Shown piece after piece: positions 56,517 through 64,000 of a stretch of DNA of 64,000 nucleotides. Each line of letters starts with the position of its first letter. The stretch's first letter is position 1. The stretch lies in NCBI RefSeq assembly GCF_001905845.1, contig NZ_LIVZ01000006.1:372001-436000 (forward strand), given 5' to 3'. The notes under the pieces are model-generated. The model worked only from the letters and a program-made list of their open reading frames with translations, was not told the origin of the DNA and did not search any database. Both the position numbers and the translations under genes were made by a program. Source of the stretch: Streptomyces sp. TSRI0107 (GTDB taxonomy: Bacteria; Actinomycetota; Actinomycetes; Streptomycetales; Streptomycetaceae).

Positions 56517-57461
56517 GTGAGACACGTCATCGCCCTCGATGTGGGCGGCACCGGGATGAAGGCCGCCCTGGTCGGGGCGGACGGCGCGCTCCTGCACCAG
56601 GCGCGCCGGGCCACCGGGCGGGAGCGCGGGCCCGAGGCGGTCGTCGAGTCCATCCTCGACTTCGCCGCCGAGCTGTACGCGCACGGCGCCCGGCACCTCG
56701 GCGCGCCCGCCTCCGCCGCCGGAATCGCCGTCCCCGGCATCGTCGACGAGCCGCGCGGCATCGCCGCCTACGCGGCCAACCTCGGCTGGCGCGACGTCCC
56801 GCTGCGCGCCCTGCTCTCCGACCGGCTGTCCGGCATCCCCGTCGCCCTCGGCCACGACGTCCGCACCGGCGGCCTCGCCGAGGGCCGCGTCGGCGCCGGA
56901 CGGGGCACCGACCGCTTCCTCTTCGTCCCCCTCGGCACCGGCATCGCCGGCGCCATCGGCATCGACGACCGCGTGGAGGCGGGCGCGCACGGCTTCGCGG
57001 GCGAGATCGGCCACATCGTCGTACGGCCCGGCGGCACCCCCTGCCCGTGCGGTCAGCGCGGCTGCCTGGAGCGGTACGCCTCGGCCTCGGCGGTCAGCCA
57101 GGCCTGGGCGGCGGCGACCGGCAAGACGGACGCGGACGCGGCGGACTGCGCCAAGGCCGTCATGTCCGGCGACCCGAACGCCGTCCGAGTCTGGCAGGAC
57201 GCCGTGGACGCCCTCGCCGACGGCCTGGTCACCGCCCTCACCCTGCTGGACCCCCGCACGATCGTCATCGGTGGCGGCCTCGCGGAAGCGGGGGAAACGT
57301 TGTTCACACCACTGCGGGACGCCGTCCGGCAGCGGGTCACCTTCCAGAAGCTGCCGTCCATCGTCCCAGCGGCGCTAGGGGACACGGCGGGCTGCCTGGG
57401 CGCGGGTCTCCTCGCCTGGGATCTCCTCAACCACACGGACCGTACGGAGGAACCGACGTGA
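56517..57461 (+). CDS. nagK: N-acetylglucosamine kinase, ROK family
   Basis: 314 residues from the GTG at 56517; the promoter CACACT 7 nt upstream makes a leaderless message likely. ROK sugar kinase: IALDVGGTGMKAALVGADG (ATP phosphate loop), GIAVPGIVDEPRGIAAYAANLGWRDVPL, ALGHDVRTGGLAEGRVGAGRG (catalytic Asp in GHDVR), FVPLGTGIAGAIGIDD, GEIGHIVVRPGGTPCPCGQRGCLERYAS (zinc-binding C-P-C-G-x-R-G-C). It phosphorylates GlcNAc to GlcNAc-6-phosphate for NagA. Followed by nagA with a 4-bp GTGA overlap. The GlcNAc assignment relies on this linkage and the DasR sites. Confidence 0.9.
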   Translation: MRHVIALDVGGTGMKAALVGADGALLHQARRATGRERGPEAVVESILDFAAELYAHGARHLGAPASAAGIAVPGIVDEPRGIAAYAANLGWRDVPLRALLSDRLSGIPVALGHDVRTGGLAEGRVGAGRGTDRFLFVPLGTGIAGAIGIDDRVEAGAHGFAGEIGHIVVRPGGTPCPCGQRGCLERYASASAVSQAWAAATGKTDADAADCAKAVMSGDPNAVRVWQDAVDALADGLVTALTLLDPRTIVIGGGLAEAGETLFTPLRDAVRQRVTFQKLPSIVPAALGDTAGCLGAGLLAWDLLNHTDRTEEPT

Positions 57462-58696
57462 CGGCTACGCCGCCAGGGGCGCGGGACAGCATCGATCAGC
57501 GGCTCCGCCGCGGGGCGCGACCAGCCACGAACAGCCCGCACCCCGCGACGGACCGGACCCCCCTGATCCTCACCGGAGCCGACGTCGTCCTCCCCACCGG
57601 GACGGTCAGGAACGGCCAGGTGATCGTCGAGGGCACCCGCATCACCGCCACCGCCCCGGAGAACGCCCACGTCGTCGACGTCACCGGCCACTGGCTGGTC
57701 CCCGGCTTCGTCGACATCCACAACCACGGCGGCGGCGGAGCCTCCTTCACCTCGGGCACCGTCGACGACGTGCTCACCGGCATCCGCACCCACCGGACGC
57801 ACGGCACCACCACCCTCGTCGCCTCCACCGTCACCGGCGACATGCACTTCCTCGCCCAGCGCGCCGGCCTGCTCTCCGAACTGGCCGAGCAGGGCGACAT
57901 CGCCGGCATCCACTTCGAGGGCCCGTTCATCTCCCCCTGCCGCAAGGGCGCGCACTCCGAGGCGCTGCTGCGCGACCCGGACCCGGCGGAGGTGCGCAAG
58001 CTGATCGACGCGGCGCGCGGCCACGCCGTGATGGTCACCCTCGCCACCGAACTGCCGGGCGGCGTCGACTCCGTACGGCTGCTCAGCGAGCACGGCGTGA
58101 TCGCGGCGATCGGCCACACGGACGCGACGTACGAGCAGACCGTCGAGGCCATCGACGCGGGCGCCACCGTCGCCACCCACCTGTTCAACGCGATGCCGGC
58201 GCTCGGCCACCGCGCGCCCGGCCCGATCGCGGCCCTGCTGGAGGACGAGCGGGTCACCGTCGAGCTGATCAACGACGGCACGCACCTGCACCCGGCCGCC
58301 CTGGAGCTGGCGTTCCGTCACGCGGGCCCGGACCGGGTCGCGTTCATCACCGACGCGATGGACGCGGCCGGCTTCGGCGACGGCCGGTACATGCTCGGCC
58401 CGCTGGAGGTCGAGGTCGCGGACGGCGTGGCGCGGCTGGTGGAGGGCGGTTCGATCGCGGGCTCCACCCTCACCCAGGACCGCGCCTTCAAGCGGGCGGT
58501 GACGATCGACCGGCTGTCCGTGGAGGACACGGTGGCCGCCCTGTCCGCCAACCCGGCCCGGCTGCTCGGCCTCGACGACCGGATCGGCTCACTGGAGCCC
58601 GGCAAGGACGCCGACCTGGTGCTGCTGGACGCCGACTTCGGCCTCAAGGGCGTGATGCGCCGGGGTGAATGGGTGGTCGATCCCCAACTGGGGTGA
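57458..58696 (+). CDS. nagA: N-acetylglucosamine-6-phosphate deacetylase
   Basis: 412 residues from the GTG overlapping the nagK stop; GGAGG lies 5-9 nt upstream. Amidohydrolase fold: LVPGFVDIHNHGGGGASF (metal HxH and glycine loop), GIHFEGPFISPCRKGAH (metal Glu), AIGHTDATYEQTVEAIDAGATVATHLFNAMPALGHRAPG (metal His), INDGTHLHP, FITDAMDAAG (catalytic Asp), and SIAGSTLTQDRAFK. It removes acetate from GlcNAc-6-phosphate, giving GlcN-6-phosphate. Odd: about 35 residues precede the usual N-terminus (LILTGADVVLP); they are encoded by DNA resembling a dispersed Streptomyces intergenic repeat (57472-57550). Confidence 0.95.
   Translation: MTATPPGARDSIDQRLRRGARPATNSPHPATDRTPLILTGADVVLPTGTVRNGQVIVEGTRITATAPENAHVVDVTGHWLVPGFVDIHNHGGGGASFTSGTVDDVLTGIRTHRTHGTTTLVASTVTGDMHFLAQRAGLLSELAEQGDIAGIHFEGPFISPCRKGAHSEALLRDPDPAEVRKLIDAARGHAVMVTLATELPGGVDSVRLLSEHGVIAAIGHTDATYEQTVEAIDAGATVATHLFNAMPALGHRAPGPIAALLEDERVTVELINDGTHLHPAALELAFRHAGPDRVAFITDAMDAAGFGDGRYMLGPLEVEVADGVARLVEGGSIAGSTLTQDRAFKRAVTIDRLSVEDTVAALSANPARLLGLDDRIGSLEPGKDADLVLLDADFGLKGVMRRGEWVVDPQLG
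57472..57550 (+). repeat. Possible dispersed repeat inside the nagA 5' end
   Basis: GCCAGGGGCGCGGGACAGC, then GGCGCGACCAGCCACGAAC and CCCGCACCCCGCGAC resemble, from memory, a family of intergenic repeats common in Streptomyces (GGGGCGCGGGGAACTGCGCGA type). Here it is read in frame as the N-terminal extension of NagA. No second copy was found in the window. Confidence 0.4.
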
Positions 58697-58715
58697 TCCG
58701 TCCACGAGTCGACGG

Positions 58716-58752
58716 GACGGTGGCCGGTCCGAGGGCTGGGCCGACCGCCGTC
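58716..58752 (+). terminator. Terminator after nagA
   Basis: 15-bp stem (58716-58730 with 58738-58752) containing one mismatch and two G-U pairs, 7-nt loop, followed by TCTTT. It begins 19 bp after the nagA stop codon and separates nagKA from the PfkB kinase. Confidence 0.7.
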
Positions 58753-58838
58753 TCTTTGGCATGATCGAGCCTCCGGAAGGCGTCTCGGCGCCCCGGAACG
58801 TCTCGACAGGCACATGCACCCGGGGGAGGCCGGCCCAG

Positions 58839-59768
58839 GTGATCCTCACGGTCACGCTGAACACCGCTCTCGACATCACGTATCGCGTCCGGTCCCTGCG
58901 GCCCCATTCCACGCACCGGATCACCGACGTCACCGAGCGCCCCGGCGGCAAGGGCGTCAACGTGGCCCGCGTCCTCGCGGCTCTCGGCCACGAGGTGACG
59001 GTCACCGGGTTCGTGGGCGGCGGCACCGGGCGCGCGGTGCAGGACGGGCTCACCGCCCTGCCCGGCGTGACGGACGCGCTCGTCCCGATCGACGGCGTCA
59101 CCCGGCGCACCGTGGCCGTCATCGACGAGCAGACCGGCGACACCACCCAGTTCAACGAGCCGGGCCCGGTCGTCACCCGCGCCGAGTGGTCCGCCTTCCA
59201 GGAGGCCTACGAGCATCTGCTGGCGTCCGCCGACGCGGTGGCCCTGTGCGGCAGTCTCCCGCCGGGCGTCCCCGTGGGCGCCTACGCGGGCCTCGTCCGC
59301 ACCGCCCGCGCGGCCGGCGTCCCGGTGCTCCTCGACACCAGCGGTGAGCCGCTGCGCCGCGCCGTCGCCGCCCGCCCCGACCTGGTCAAGCCGAACGCGG
59401 ACGAACTGGCCGAGCTGACCGGCGCGCACGAGCCGCTGCGCGCCACGCAGGACGCGTGCCGGCGCGGGGCGCGGGCCGTGGTGGCCTCACTGGGCCGGGA
59501 GGGACTGCTCGCGGTGACCCCGGAGGGCCGCTGGCGGGCCGCCCCGCCCGCCCGGGTGCACGGCAACCCGACGGGCGCGGGCGACTCGGCGGTCGCGGGC
59601 CTGCTGTCGGGGCTCGTGGAGCGGCTGCCGTGGCCGGAGCGGCTGGCCCGCGCGACCGCCCTGTCGGCGGCGACGGTCCTCACCCCGGTCGCCGGGGAGT
59701 TCGACCGCGGCGCCTATGAGGAACTGCTGGCGCGGGTGGCGGTGACGACGGAGGTCACCGCCGCCTGA
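58839..59768 (+). CDS. PfkB-family sugar-phosphate kinase (1-phosphofructokinase type)
   Basis: 309 residues from the GTG at 58839, preceded by GGGGGAGG. Motifs of the hexose-phosphate branch: VILTVTLNTALDITYRV, ITDVTERPGGKGVNVARVLAALGHEVTVTGFVGGGTG, QTGDTTQFNEPGPVV, ALCGSLPPGVPVGAYAGLV, DLVKPNADELAELTG and the catalytic GNPTGAGDSAVAGLLSGL (GAGD). The family includes FruK, LacC and AgaZ-like enzymes that phosphorylate fructose-1-P or tagatose-6-P. Being next to nagKA, a role with fructose or amino-sugar phosphates is likely but unspecified. Convergent with the CBM gene, 15 bp apart. Confidence 0.87.
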   Translation: MILTVTLNTALDITYRVRSLRPHSTHRITDVTERPGGKGVNVARVLAALGHEVTVTGFVGGGTGRAVQDGLTALPGVTDALVPIDGVTRRTVAVIDEQTGDTTQFNEPGPVVTRAEWSAFQEAYEHLLASADAVALCGSLPPGVPVGAYAGLVRTARAAGVPVLLDTSGEPLRRAVAARPDLVKPNADELAELTGAHEPLRATQDACRRGARAVVASLGREGLLAVTPEGRWRAAPPARVHGNPTGAGDSAVAGLLSGLVERLPWPERLARATALSAATVLTPVAGEFDRGAYEELLARVAVTTEVTAA

Positions 59769-59783
59769 CGGTCGGCCCCGGTC

Positions 59784-60713
59784 CTACTTCACCCAGCCCT
59801 TGGCCAGCCACAGCTGGTCGAGGTTGGCGTCGCACTGGTTGCCCTGCTCGCAGGAGATCTTGATGGTGTTGGAGCCCTTGTTGAGCTGGATGTAGTTGTA
59901 CGTACGCGTCCAGCCCTTCTCGTAGTCGCCCTCCGCGGCGTTCGCCCAGTTCTTCATGTCGACGGGCGTCGAGGCGGGGGTGCCGTTGACCGTGAGGGTG
60001 GCGTTGGCGTCCTTGCCGGGCACGCCGTAGCCGACGTACAGGGTGTACTTGCCGGTCTCCGGGATGCCGTTGACGTTCCAGGTGAGCGAGGCGCCGACGG
60101 CGTTGAAGCCGGTCACGTAGAAGCCGCCGTCCGCTTTGGCGCCCTTGATGTCGGAGGCGGTGGTCGCGCCGCCGCCGAGCAGCACCGTCTTGGCGTCGGT
60201 GGCCGGCAGGTCCTCCTCGCTCGCCGCGCTGCTGCTCTTCGACGGGGTGGGGTCGCCGCTCTCGGTGACGGTCGGCGCGGGCGAGGCGTCGCCGCCCGCG
60301 TTGTCGTCCTCGCCGTCGCTGTTCACCATGGCGATGCCGATGCCGATGACGACCGCCGCGACGACGGCGATCGCACCGATCAGCAGGCCCTTGGTGTTGG
60401 GCCCGCGGCGCCCGCCGCCGGCGCCGGGCAGCGGCTGCTGGGTGGTGGCCGCGCCGCCGGGGTACGTCTCGGGCGCGGCGTAGTGCGCGCTGGGCCGGCC
60501 GGGCGCCCCCTGCTGCGGGGCCACGCCCTGCCCGTACGTGGCGTGCTGCTGGCCGTACGGCCGCTCGCCGACGGTACGCACTCTGCTCACCGAGTTGGGG
60601 TAGCCGTAGCCGCCGGACGGCGGCTGGGCGCCGTTGGCCTGACCGTCGGCGTAGAGGTAACCGAACGGGTCGTCGTCCTCGGGCGTGCTCGCGCCGTTGT
60701 TGCCGGGCGTCAT
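59784..60713 (-). CDS. Membrane-anchored carbohydrate-binding (CBM35-like) protein
   Basis: 309 residues from the ATG at 60713. The first 105 residues are Gly/Pro/Tyr/Gln-rich and cytoplasmic in character. One transmembrane helix (GLLIGAIAVVAAVVIGIGIAMV) is followed by a Ser/Thr/Asp linker. The last 125 residues are a beta-sandwich of the CBM6/CBM35 type: TVLLGGGATTAS, GFYVTGFNAVGASLTWNVNGIPETGKYTLYVGYGVPGKDANATLTVNG, YIQLNKGSNTIKISCEQGNQCDANLDQLWLAKGW. It should hold a polysaccharide-binding domain at the outer face; no catalytic domain is present. Downstream of cdgB on the same strand. Confidence 0.85.
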   Translation of the reverse strand: MTPGNNGASTPEDDDPFGYLYADGQANGAQPPSGGYGYPNSVSRVRTVGERPYGQQHATYGQGVAPQQGAPGRPSAHYAAPETYPGGAATTQQPLPGAGGGRRGPNTKGLLIGAIAVVAAVVIGIGIAMVNSDGEDDNAGGDASPAPTVTESGDPTPSKSSSAASEEDLPATDAKTVLLGGGATTASDIKGAKADGGFYVTGFNAVGASLTWNVNGIPETGKYTLYVGYGVPGKDANATLTVNGTPASTPVDMKNWANAAEGDYEKGWTRTYNYIQLNKGSNTIKISCEQGNQCDANLDQLWLAKGWVK

Positions 60714-60832
60714 CCCTCGTACTCCTCAAGCAGGTGCGGAACGGTTGCGATGCGGTGGTGAGAGGGCGAGCCTACCCGCTCTCTCTGCCCCAAACGGGTG
60801 ACCGGGATCGCATCACTTCGCTGACCTGCGGT

Positions 60833-62488
60833 TCATCCGGCACGGCGGTGCTGTTTGGGACGAGATCGTTTCTCGACGTACATCCGTTCGTCCGCTGACT
60901 TGAGCACTTCGTCCGCGGTCATCCCGCAGTGCGCCCAGCCGATGCCGAAGCTGGCGCCGACCCGGACGGCCCGGCCCTCGGCCCGGATCGGCTGGATGAT
61001 CTCGTTGCGCAGCCGCACGGCGAGGTCCTGGGCGTCGGCGCGGCCGAGGCCGTCGGCGAGGATCACGAACTCGTCGCCGCCGAGCCGCGCGACGGTGTCG
61101 CCGTCGCGGACGCCGTTGCTGAGCCGGCGGGCGACTTCGATGAGGACGGCGTCGCCCGCGTTGTGCCCGAACCGGTCGTTGATCGACTTGAAGCCGTCGA
61201 GGTCGCAGAAGAGCACCGCGAGGCCCTTGGTGCCGTCGTCGTGGGCGCCCTCGGGGGCGACGGTGTGCACATGGTGGTCGTAGACGTCGACGTCGTGGCC
61301 GTCGCCGGGCGGGAAGTCGAAGGCGTGGCCGCCGGGGTCGTAGCCGGGGTGGCCGTAGGCGGCGTCGTGCGAGTCGTAGCGGCCGGCGTCGGGGCGCCGG
61401 CAGAGGCGGGCGGAGAGCCGGGAGCGCAGCTCGGCGGAGTTCGGCAGCCCGGTGAGCGAGTCGTGGGAGGCGCGGTGGGCGAGCTGGAGTTCGCGGCGCT
61501 TGCGTTCCTCGATGTCCTCGACGTGGGTGAGGAGGAAGCGGGGGCCGTCGGCGGCGTCGGCGACGACGGAGTTGCGCAGCGACACCCAGACGTAGCTGCC
61601 GTCGCGGCGGCCGAGGCGCAGCTCGGCGCGTCCGCCCTCGGCGGAGGTGCGCAGCAGGGTGCCTATGTCCTCGGGGTGGACGAGGTCGGAGAAGGAGTAG
61701 CGGCGCATCGCGGAGGCGGGGCGGCCCAGCAGGCGGCACAGGGCGTCGTTGGTGCGCAGGATGCGCCCGTGCTGGTCGCCGCCCATCTCGGCGATGGCCA
61801 TGCCGGAGGGCGCGTACTCGAAGGCCTGGCGGAAGCTCTCCTCGCTGGCCCGCAGCGCCTGCTGCTCGCGTTCCAGGCGGACCAGGGCGCGCTGCATGTT
61901 GGCGCGCAGGCGGGCGTTGCTGATCGCGATGGCGGCCTGGAAGGCGTACATCTGCAGGGCCTCGCGGCCCCAGGCGCCGGGGCGCCGGCCGTTGCGCGGG
62001 CGGTCCACGGAGAGGACGCCGATGAGTTCGCCGGAGGCGGGGCCGCCCTGGGCGCCGGGCGCGTACATCGGCGCGAAGAGGCGGTCGGAGGGGTGCCACT
62101 CGTCCTCGAAGCGGGGGGCGGGGCCCTCGGTGTACCACTGCGGGACGTCGTCGTCGTCGAGGATCCAGCCCTCGGTGTGGGGTATGAAGATCAGGTCGCC
62201 CCACTGCTCGCCCATGTTCAGGCGGCGTTCCCAGGACTCGCGGGAGCCGACCCGGCCGGTGATCAGGGCCTCGGCGGCGGGGTTGCCGGAGAACGCGGCG
62301 ACGACGAGGTCGCCGTCGGCGCGGACGAGGTTCACGCACGCCAGCTCGTACCCGAGGGCGGTGACGACGCCGTTCGCGACGGTCTGCAGTGTGTCGGCCA
62401 GGCTGCGTGCGGTGTTCATGTCCGCCATGACCTGGTGCAGCTGTCGCAGGGACGCAAGACGGACATACGGCTCCGACTCGGTCTCCAT
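60833..62488 (-). CDS. cdgB: GAF-PAS-GGDEF diguanylate cyclase, CdgB-like
   Basis: 551 residues from the ATG at 62488. Residues 15-190 form a GAF domain (VANGVVTALGYELACVNLVRADGDLVVAAFSG), about 215-335 a PAS/PAC domain (SFRQAFEYAPSGMAIAEM, HVEDIEERKRRELQLAHRA), and 345-540 a GGDEF domain (HDSLTGLPN, FCDLDGFKSINDRFGHNAGDAVL, RLGGDEFVIL with GGDEF at 470-474). RDGD at 461-464 is an intact I-site (RxxD five residues before GGDEF). Both sequences argue for active, feedback-inhibited c-di-GMP synthesis. A His/Asp/Gly-rich insert of about 57 residues (366-422) separates the first GGDEF helix from the rest. CdgB of S. coelicolor affects aerial growth and is a BldD target. Confidence 0.92.
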   Translation of the reverse strand: METESEPYVRLASLRQLHQVMADMNTARSLADTLQTVANGVVTALGYELACVNLVRADGDLVVAAFSGNPAAEALITGRVGSRESWERRLNMGEQWGDLIFIPHTEGWILDDDDVPQWYTEGPAPRFEDEWHPSDRLFAPMYAPGAQGGPASGELIGVLSVDRPRNGRRPGAWGREALQMYAFQAAIAISNARLRANMQRALVRLEREQQALRASEESFRQAFEYAPSGMAIAEMGGDQHGRILRTNDALCRLLGRPASAMRRYSFSDLVHPEDIGTLLRTSAEGGRAELRLGRRDGSYVWVSLRNSVVADAADGPRFLLTHVEDIEERKRRELQLAHRASHDSLTGLPNSAELRSRLSARLCRRPDAGRYDSHDAAYGHPGYDPGGHAFDFPPGDGHDVDVYDHHVHTVAPEGAHDDGTKGLAVLFCDLDGFKSINDRFGHNAGDAVLIEVARRLSNGVRDGDTVARLGGDEFVILADGLGRADAQDLAVRLRNEIIQPIRAEGRAVRVGASFGIGWAHCGMTADEVLKSADERMYVEKRSRPKQHRRAG

Positions 62489-62811
62489 GCTCGCCCTCCC
62501 CCCGAGACCTCGCAGCGAATCAAGGGATGTCTTCGGCGCCTTTTCCGGATGGTGCCCTTGTATCTTCCCGCCACTGAATCACAGCGCGCTGCCCACTCGG
62601 TACACAGGGTCAACAATTAATGCCCCTTGTGACTCAAGTCACAGTAGAACGTGAACAATTGAGTGGGGTTTCTGCGTTTTTCCCGTGCGTTACCGAACAC
62701 ACAGTTTGCGAGCTTGTCCACCTCAGGCCCATTGTCCGTCTCAAGCCCTAGGACCCGCTTCGGGCCGAGGTCCGATGCGGCCCGCGCACACCGGAGACTA
62801 GCGTTCCGGAC
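62489..62811. other. Divergent region between cdgB and the flavin reductase gene
   Basis: 323 bp, AT-richer than the flanks around 62610-62660 (CAACAATTAATG, GAACAATTGAG). It holds the BldD-like palindrome at 62628-62643 and, on the plus strand, TAGCGT at 62799-62804, 7 nt before the GTG at 62812. No gene seen. Confidence 0.5.
62628..62643. promoter_or_regulatory. BldD-like palindrome upstream of cdgB
   Basis: TGTGACT-CA-AGTCACA, 7-bp arms, containing the BldD pattern GTGA...TCAC. It lies 140 bp before the cdgB start and 169 bp before the divergent gene. cdgB is an established BldD target in S. coelicolor, which supports the call. Confidence 0.65.
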
Positions 62812-63408
62812 GTGCTGAAGAATCCCCCCTCCGCCCCGACCGCCCCCGCAGTGCCCGCCCAGCCCTCCCCCGCCGGGCATCCTGAGGGGGTGAGCAACGA
62901 CGAGTTCCGGGCCGCCATGTCCCGGCTGGCCGCCGGAGTGGTCCTGGTGACCGCGGTCGAGCCGCCGCTGGACCCCGACGACCCCACGGCGCCGGGCGGC
63001 GAGGACGTCGGCATGACCGCGACCGCCTTCATGTCCGTCTCCCTCGACCCGCCGCTGGTCCTGGTCAGCCTGCGTGAGGGCTCCCGCATGGACGACCTGC
63101 TCGCCGAGCAGCCGCTGTGGGCCGTGTCCGTGCTCGCCGAGAGCCAGCGGCAGATCGCCGGCCGGTTCGCCATGAAGGGCCGGGTCAGCGACCGCCTTCT
63201 GTTCGCCGACCTCCCCCACCGGCGCGGCGAGGCCTCCGGCGCGCCCCTGGTGGGCGGCGCGCTGGCCACCCTGGAGTGCCGCACCGAGCAGCGGGTGGCC
63301 GCCGGCGACCACACGCTGGTGATCGGCCGGGTGCTCACCGCGGACGTGCCGGGCGTGGACGGCGGCCCGCTGGCGTACTTCCGCGGCCGGTACCGGCAGC
63401 TCGGCTGA
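62812..63408 (+). CDS. Flavin reductase family protein
   Basis: 198 residues from the GTG at 62812 (leaderless-type -10 TAGCGT 7 nt upstream); an alternative GTG at 62890 would remove a Pro/Ala-rich 26-residue leader. FMN-binding split-barrel: FRAAMSRLAAGVVLVTAVEPP, DVGMTATAFMSVSLDPPLVLVSLREGSRMDDLL, WAVSVLAESQRQIAGRFAMKG, GDHTLVIGRVLTADV and PLAYFRGRYRQLG. It supplies reduced flavin to a monooxygenase or reduces FMN with NAD(P)H. No partner oxygenase is in the window. Confidence 0.88.
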   Translation: MLKNPPSAPTAPAVPAQPSPAGHPEGVSNDEFRAAMSRLAAGVVLVTAVEPPLDPDDPTAPGGEDVGMTATAFMSVSLDPPLVLVSLREGSRMDDLLAEQPLWAVSVLAESQRQIAGRFAMKGRVSDRLLFADLPHRRGEASGAPLVGGALATLECRTEQRVAAGDHTLVIGRVLTADVPGVDGGPLAYFRGRYRQLG

Positions 63409-63481
63409 ATCGGGAATTCCCGCACCGTCAGGCGCCGGAATTTCCCTGGCCGGGCGTGGTCGTTCCCCGTACGGTGCCCGG

Positions 63482-63937
63482 GTGATCCAGCTCGAAGAGA
63501 TAACCCCCCGCAATTTCGACGCCGCCACCGGCATCCGCGTCCGCCCCGACCAGGAACACGCCGTGTCCCCGGTGACGCAGTCCCTCGCCGAGGCGTACGT
63601 CCACCCCGACGGAGTCGCCTGGCCCCGCCTGATCACCGACGGGGGCCGCCCGGTCGGCTTCCTGATGGCCTTCCTCGACATCGACTGGCACGAGGACGGC
63701 AGCGTCCTGCGCTCCGGCCTGTGGCGGCTCAACATCGCCGCCGAGGAGCAGGGCAAGGGCTACGGCCGGTTCGCCGTCGATTCCGTGGCCGCCGAGATCC
63801 GCCGCCGAGGCGGCAAGGAGCTGTACGTCACCTGGCACCCCGGCCCGGACGGCCCCGAGGGGTTCTACCTGGGCCTCGGCTTCCGTACGACCGGGGAGAC
63901 GAGCGGCGGACAGACGGTCGGCGTGCTGGACCTCTAG
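63482..63937 (+). CDS. GNAT family N-acetyltransferase
   Basis: 151 residues from the GTG at 63482; TACGGT ends 6 nt upstream, suggesting a leaderless mRNA. Single GNAT domain: VSPVTQSLAEAYVHPDGVAWPRLITDGGRPVGFLMAFLD, LWRLNIAAEEQGKGYGRFAVDSVAAEIRRRGGKELYVTWHPGPDGPEGFYLGLGFRTTGE. Motif A is EEQGKGYG (acetyl-CoA loop) and motif B is EGFYLGLGF. This form resembles the diamine/spermidine acetyltransferase-like branch; the substrate is uncertain. Confidence 0.88.
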   Translation: MIQLEEITPRNFDAATGIRVRPDQEHAVSPVTQSLAEAYVHPDGVAWPRLITDGGRPVGFLMAFLDIDWHEDGSVLRSGLWRLNIAAEEQGKGYGRFAVDSVAAEIRRRGGKELYVTWHPGPDGPEGFYLGLGFRTTGETSGGQTVGVLDL

Positions 63938-64000
63938 GGCCCGGGCGCGGCCCCCTAGAGGTGTCTCACGCGGTGCGCAGGCGGCAGAGCGGACCTACGT

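Noticed and set aside
63966..64000. End of a minus-strand gene at the window edge
   Set aside because: A frame reading ...GPLCRLRTA-stop is visible, but ten codons cannot support a gene call.

Overview
The window is high-GC actinobacterial DNA and is almost certainly from a Streptomyces chromosome. The evidence is strong G/C bias in third codon positions, many GTG starts and one TTG start, futalosine-pathway menaquinone genes, an XRE-DUF397 pair, a DasR-type nag locus, a CIRCE-controlled solo groEL, and a GAF-PAS-GGDEF protein matching CdgB. From memory, gene order resembles the SCO43xx to SCO42xx core region of S. coelicolor. No tRNA, rRNA, CRISPR array or intact insertion sequence was found.

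Layout. 1-3.7 kb: the end of a P-type ATPase and three tandem paralogous secreted proteins. 3.7-9.2 kb: a giant GHKL/sacsin-like ATPase gene, a repeat-rich non-coding stretch (7.0-7.9 kb) and a DUF3027 gene. 9.2-13.1 kb: an MFS transporter, a lipoprotein, menaquinone genes mqnB-mqnD and a cold-shock-domain protein. 13.2-27 kb: a HAD phosphatase, membrane proteins, a PstS-like membrane protein, the XPB helicase and its partner (separated here by two small secreted peptides and an unusual YqhA-IstB fusion), a GT87 mannosyltransferase and a HelD/HelR-type RNA polymerase helicase. 27-31 kb: a palindromic repeat, CutC, mycothiol-dependent-isomerase-like proteins and small conserved genes. 31-34.5 kb: an RpiR regulator, MurNAc-6-P etherase and a PTS permease. 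34.5-39.6 kb: accessory regulators (XRE-DUF397, TipA-like MerR with VOC protein, an HTH protein with a hairpin leader) and an internally deleted Uma2 remnant. 39.6-42.4 kb: an MFS exporter and an OYE reductase, each behind a palindromic operator. 42.5-47 kb: a four-gene exopolysaccharide operon (sugar-nucleotide dehydrogenase, GT2 synthase, tiny membrane protein, deacetylase). 47-51.2 kb: groEL, cspA, a MoaD/ThiS-like carrier and thrC. 51.5-55 kb: gpgS, otsA, otsB. 55-60 kb: an orphan sugar-binding lipoprotein divergent from nagK-nagA, then a PfkB kinase. 60-64 kb: a CBM-bearing membrane protein, CdgB, a flavin reductase and a GNAT.

Two blocks converge on amino-sugar and cell-wall recycling: murQ with its PTS permease under an RpiR regulator, and nagK-nagA with a sugar-binding lipoprotein between paired DasR-like sites. 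A second theme is regulation written in short palindromes next to starts: RpiR, MerR, DasR, CIRCE, BldD-like, and unassigned operators for the secreted-protein genes, MFS and OYE. Many genes have a -10 hexamer 6-7 nt before the start codon and probably make leaderless mRNAs. The observations least explained by known families are the YqhA-IstB fusion, the 59-bp inverted repeat and other repeats around 7 kb, the 169-bp palindromic element at 27 kb, the shared operator of the secreted paralogues, and the C-terminal GGC of the sulfur-carrier-like protein.
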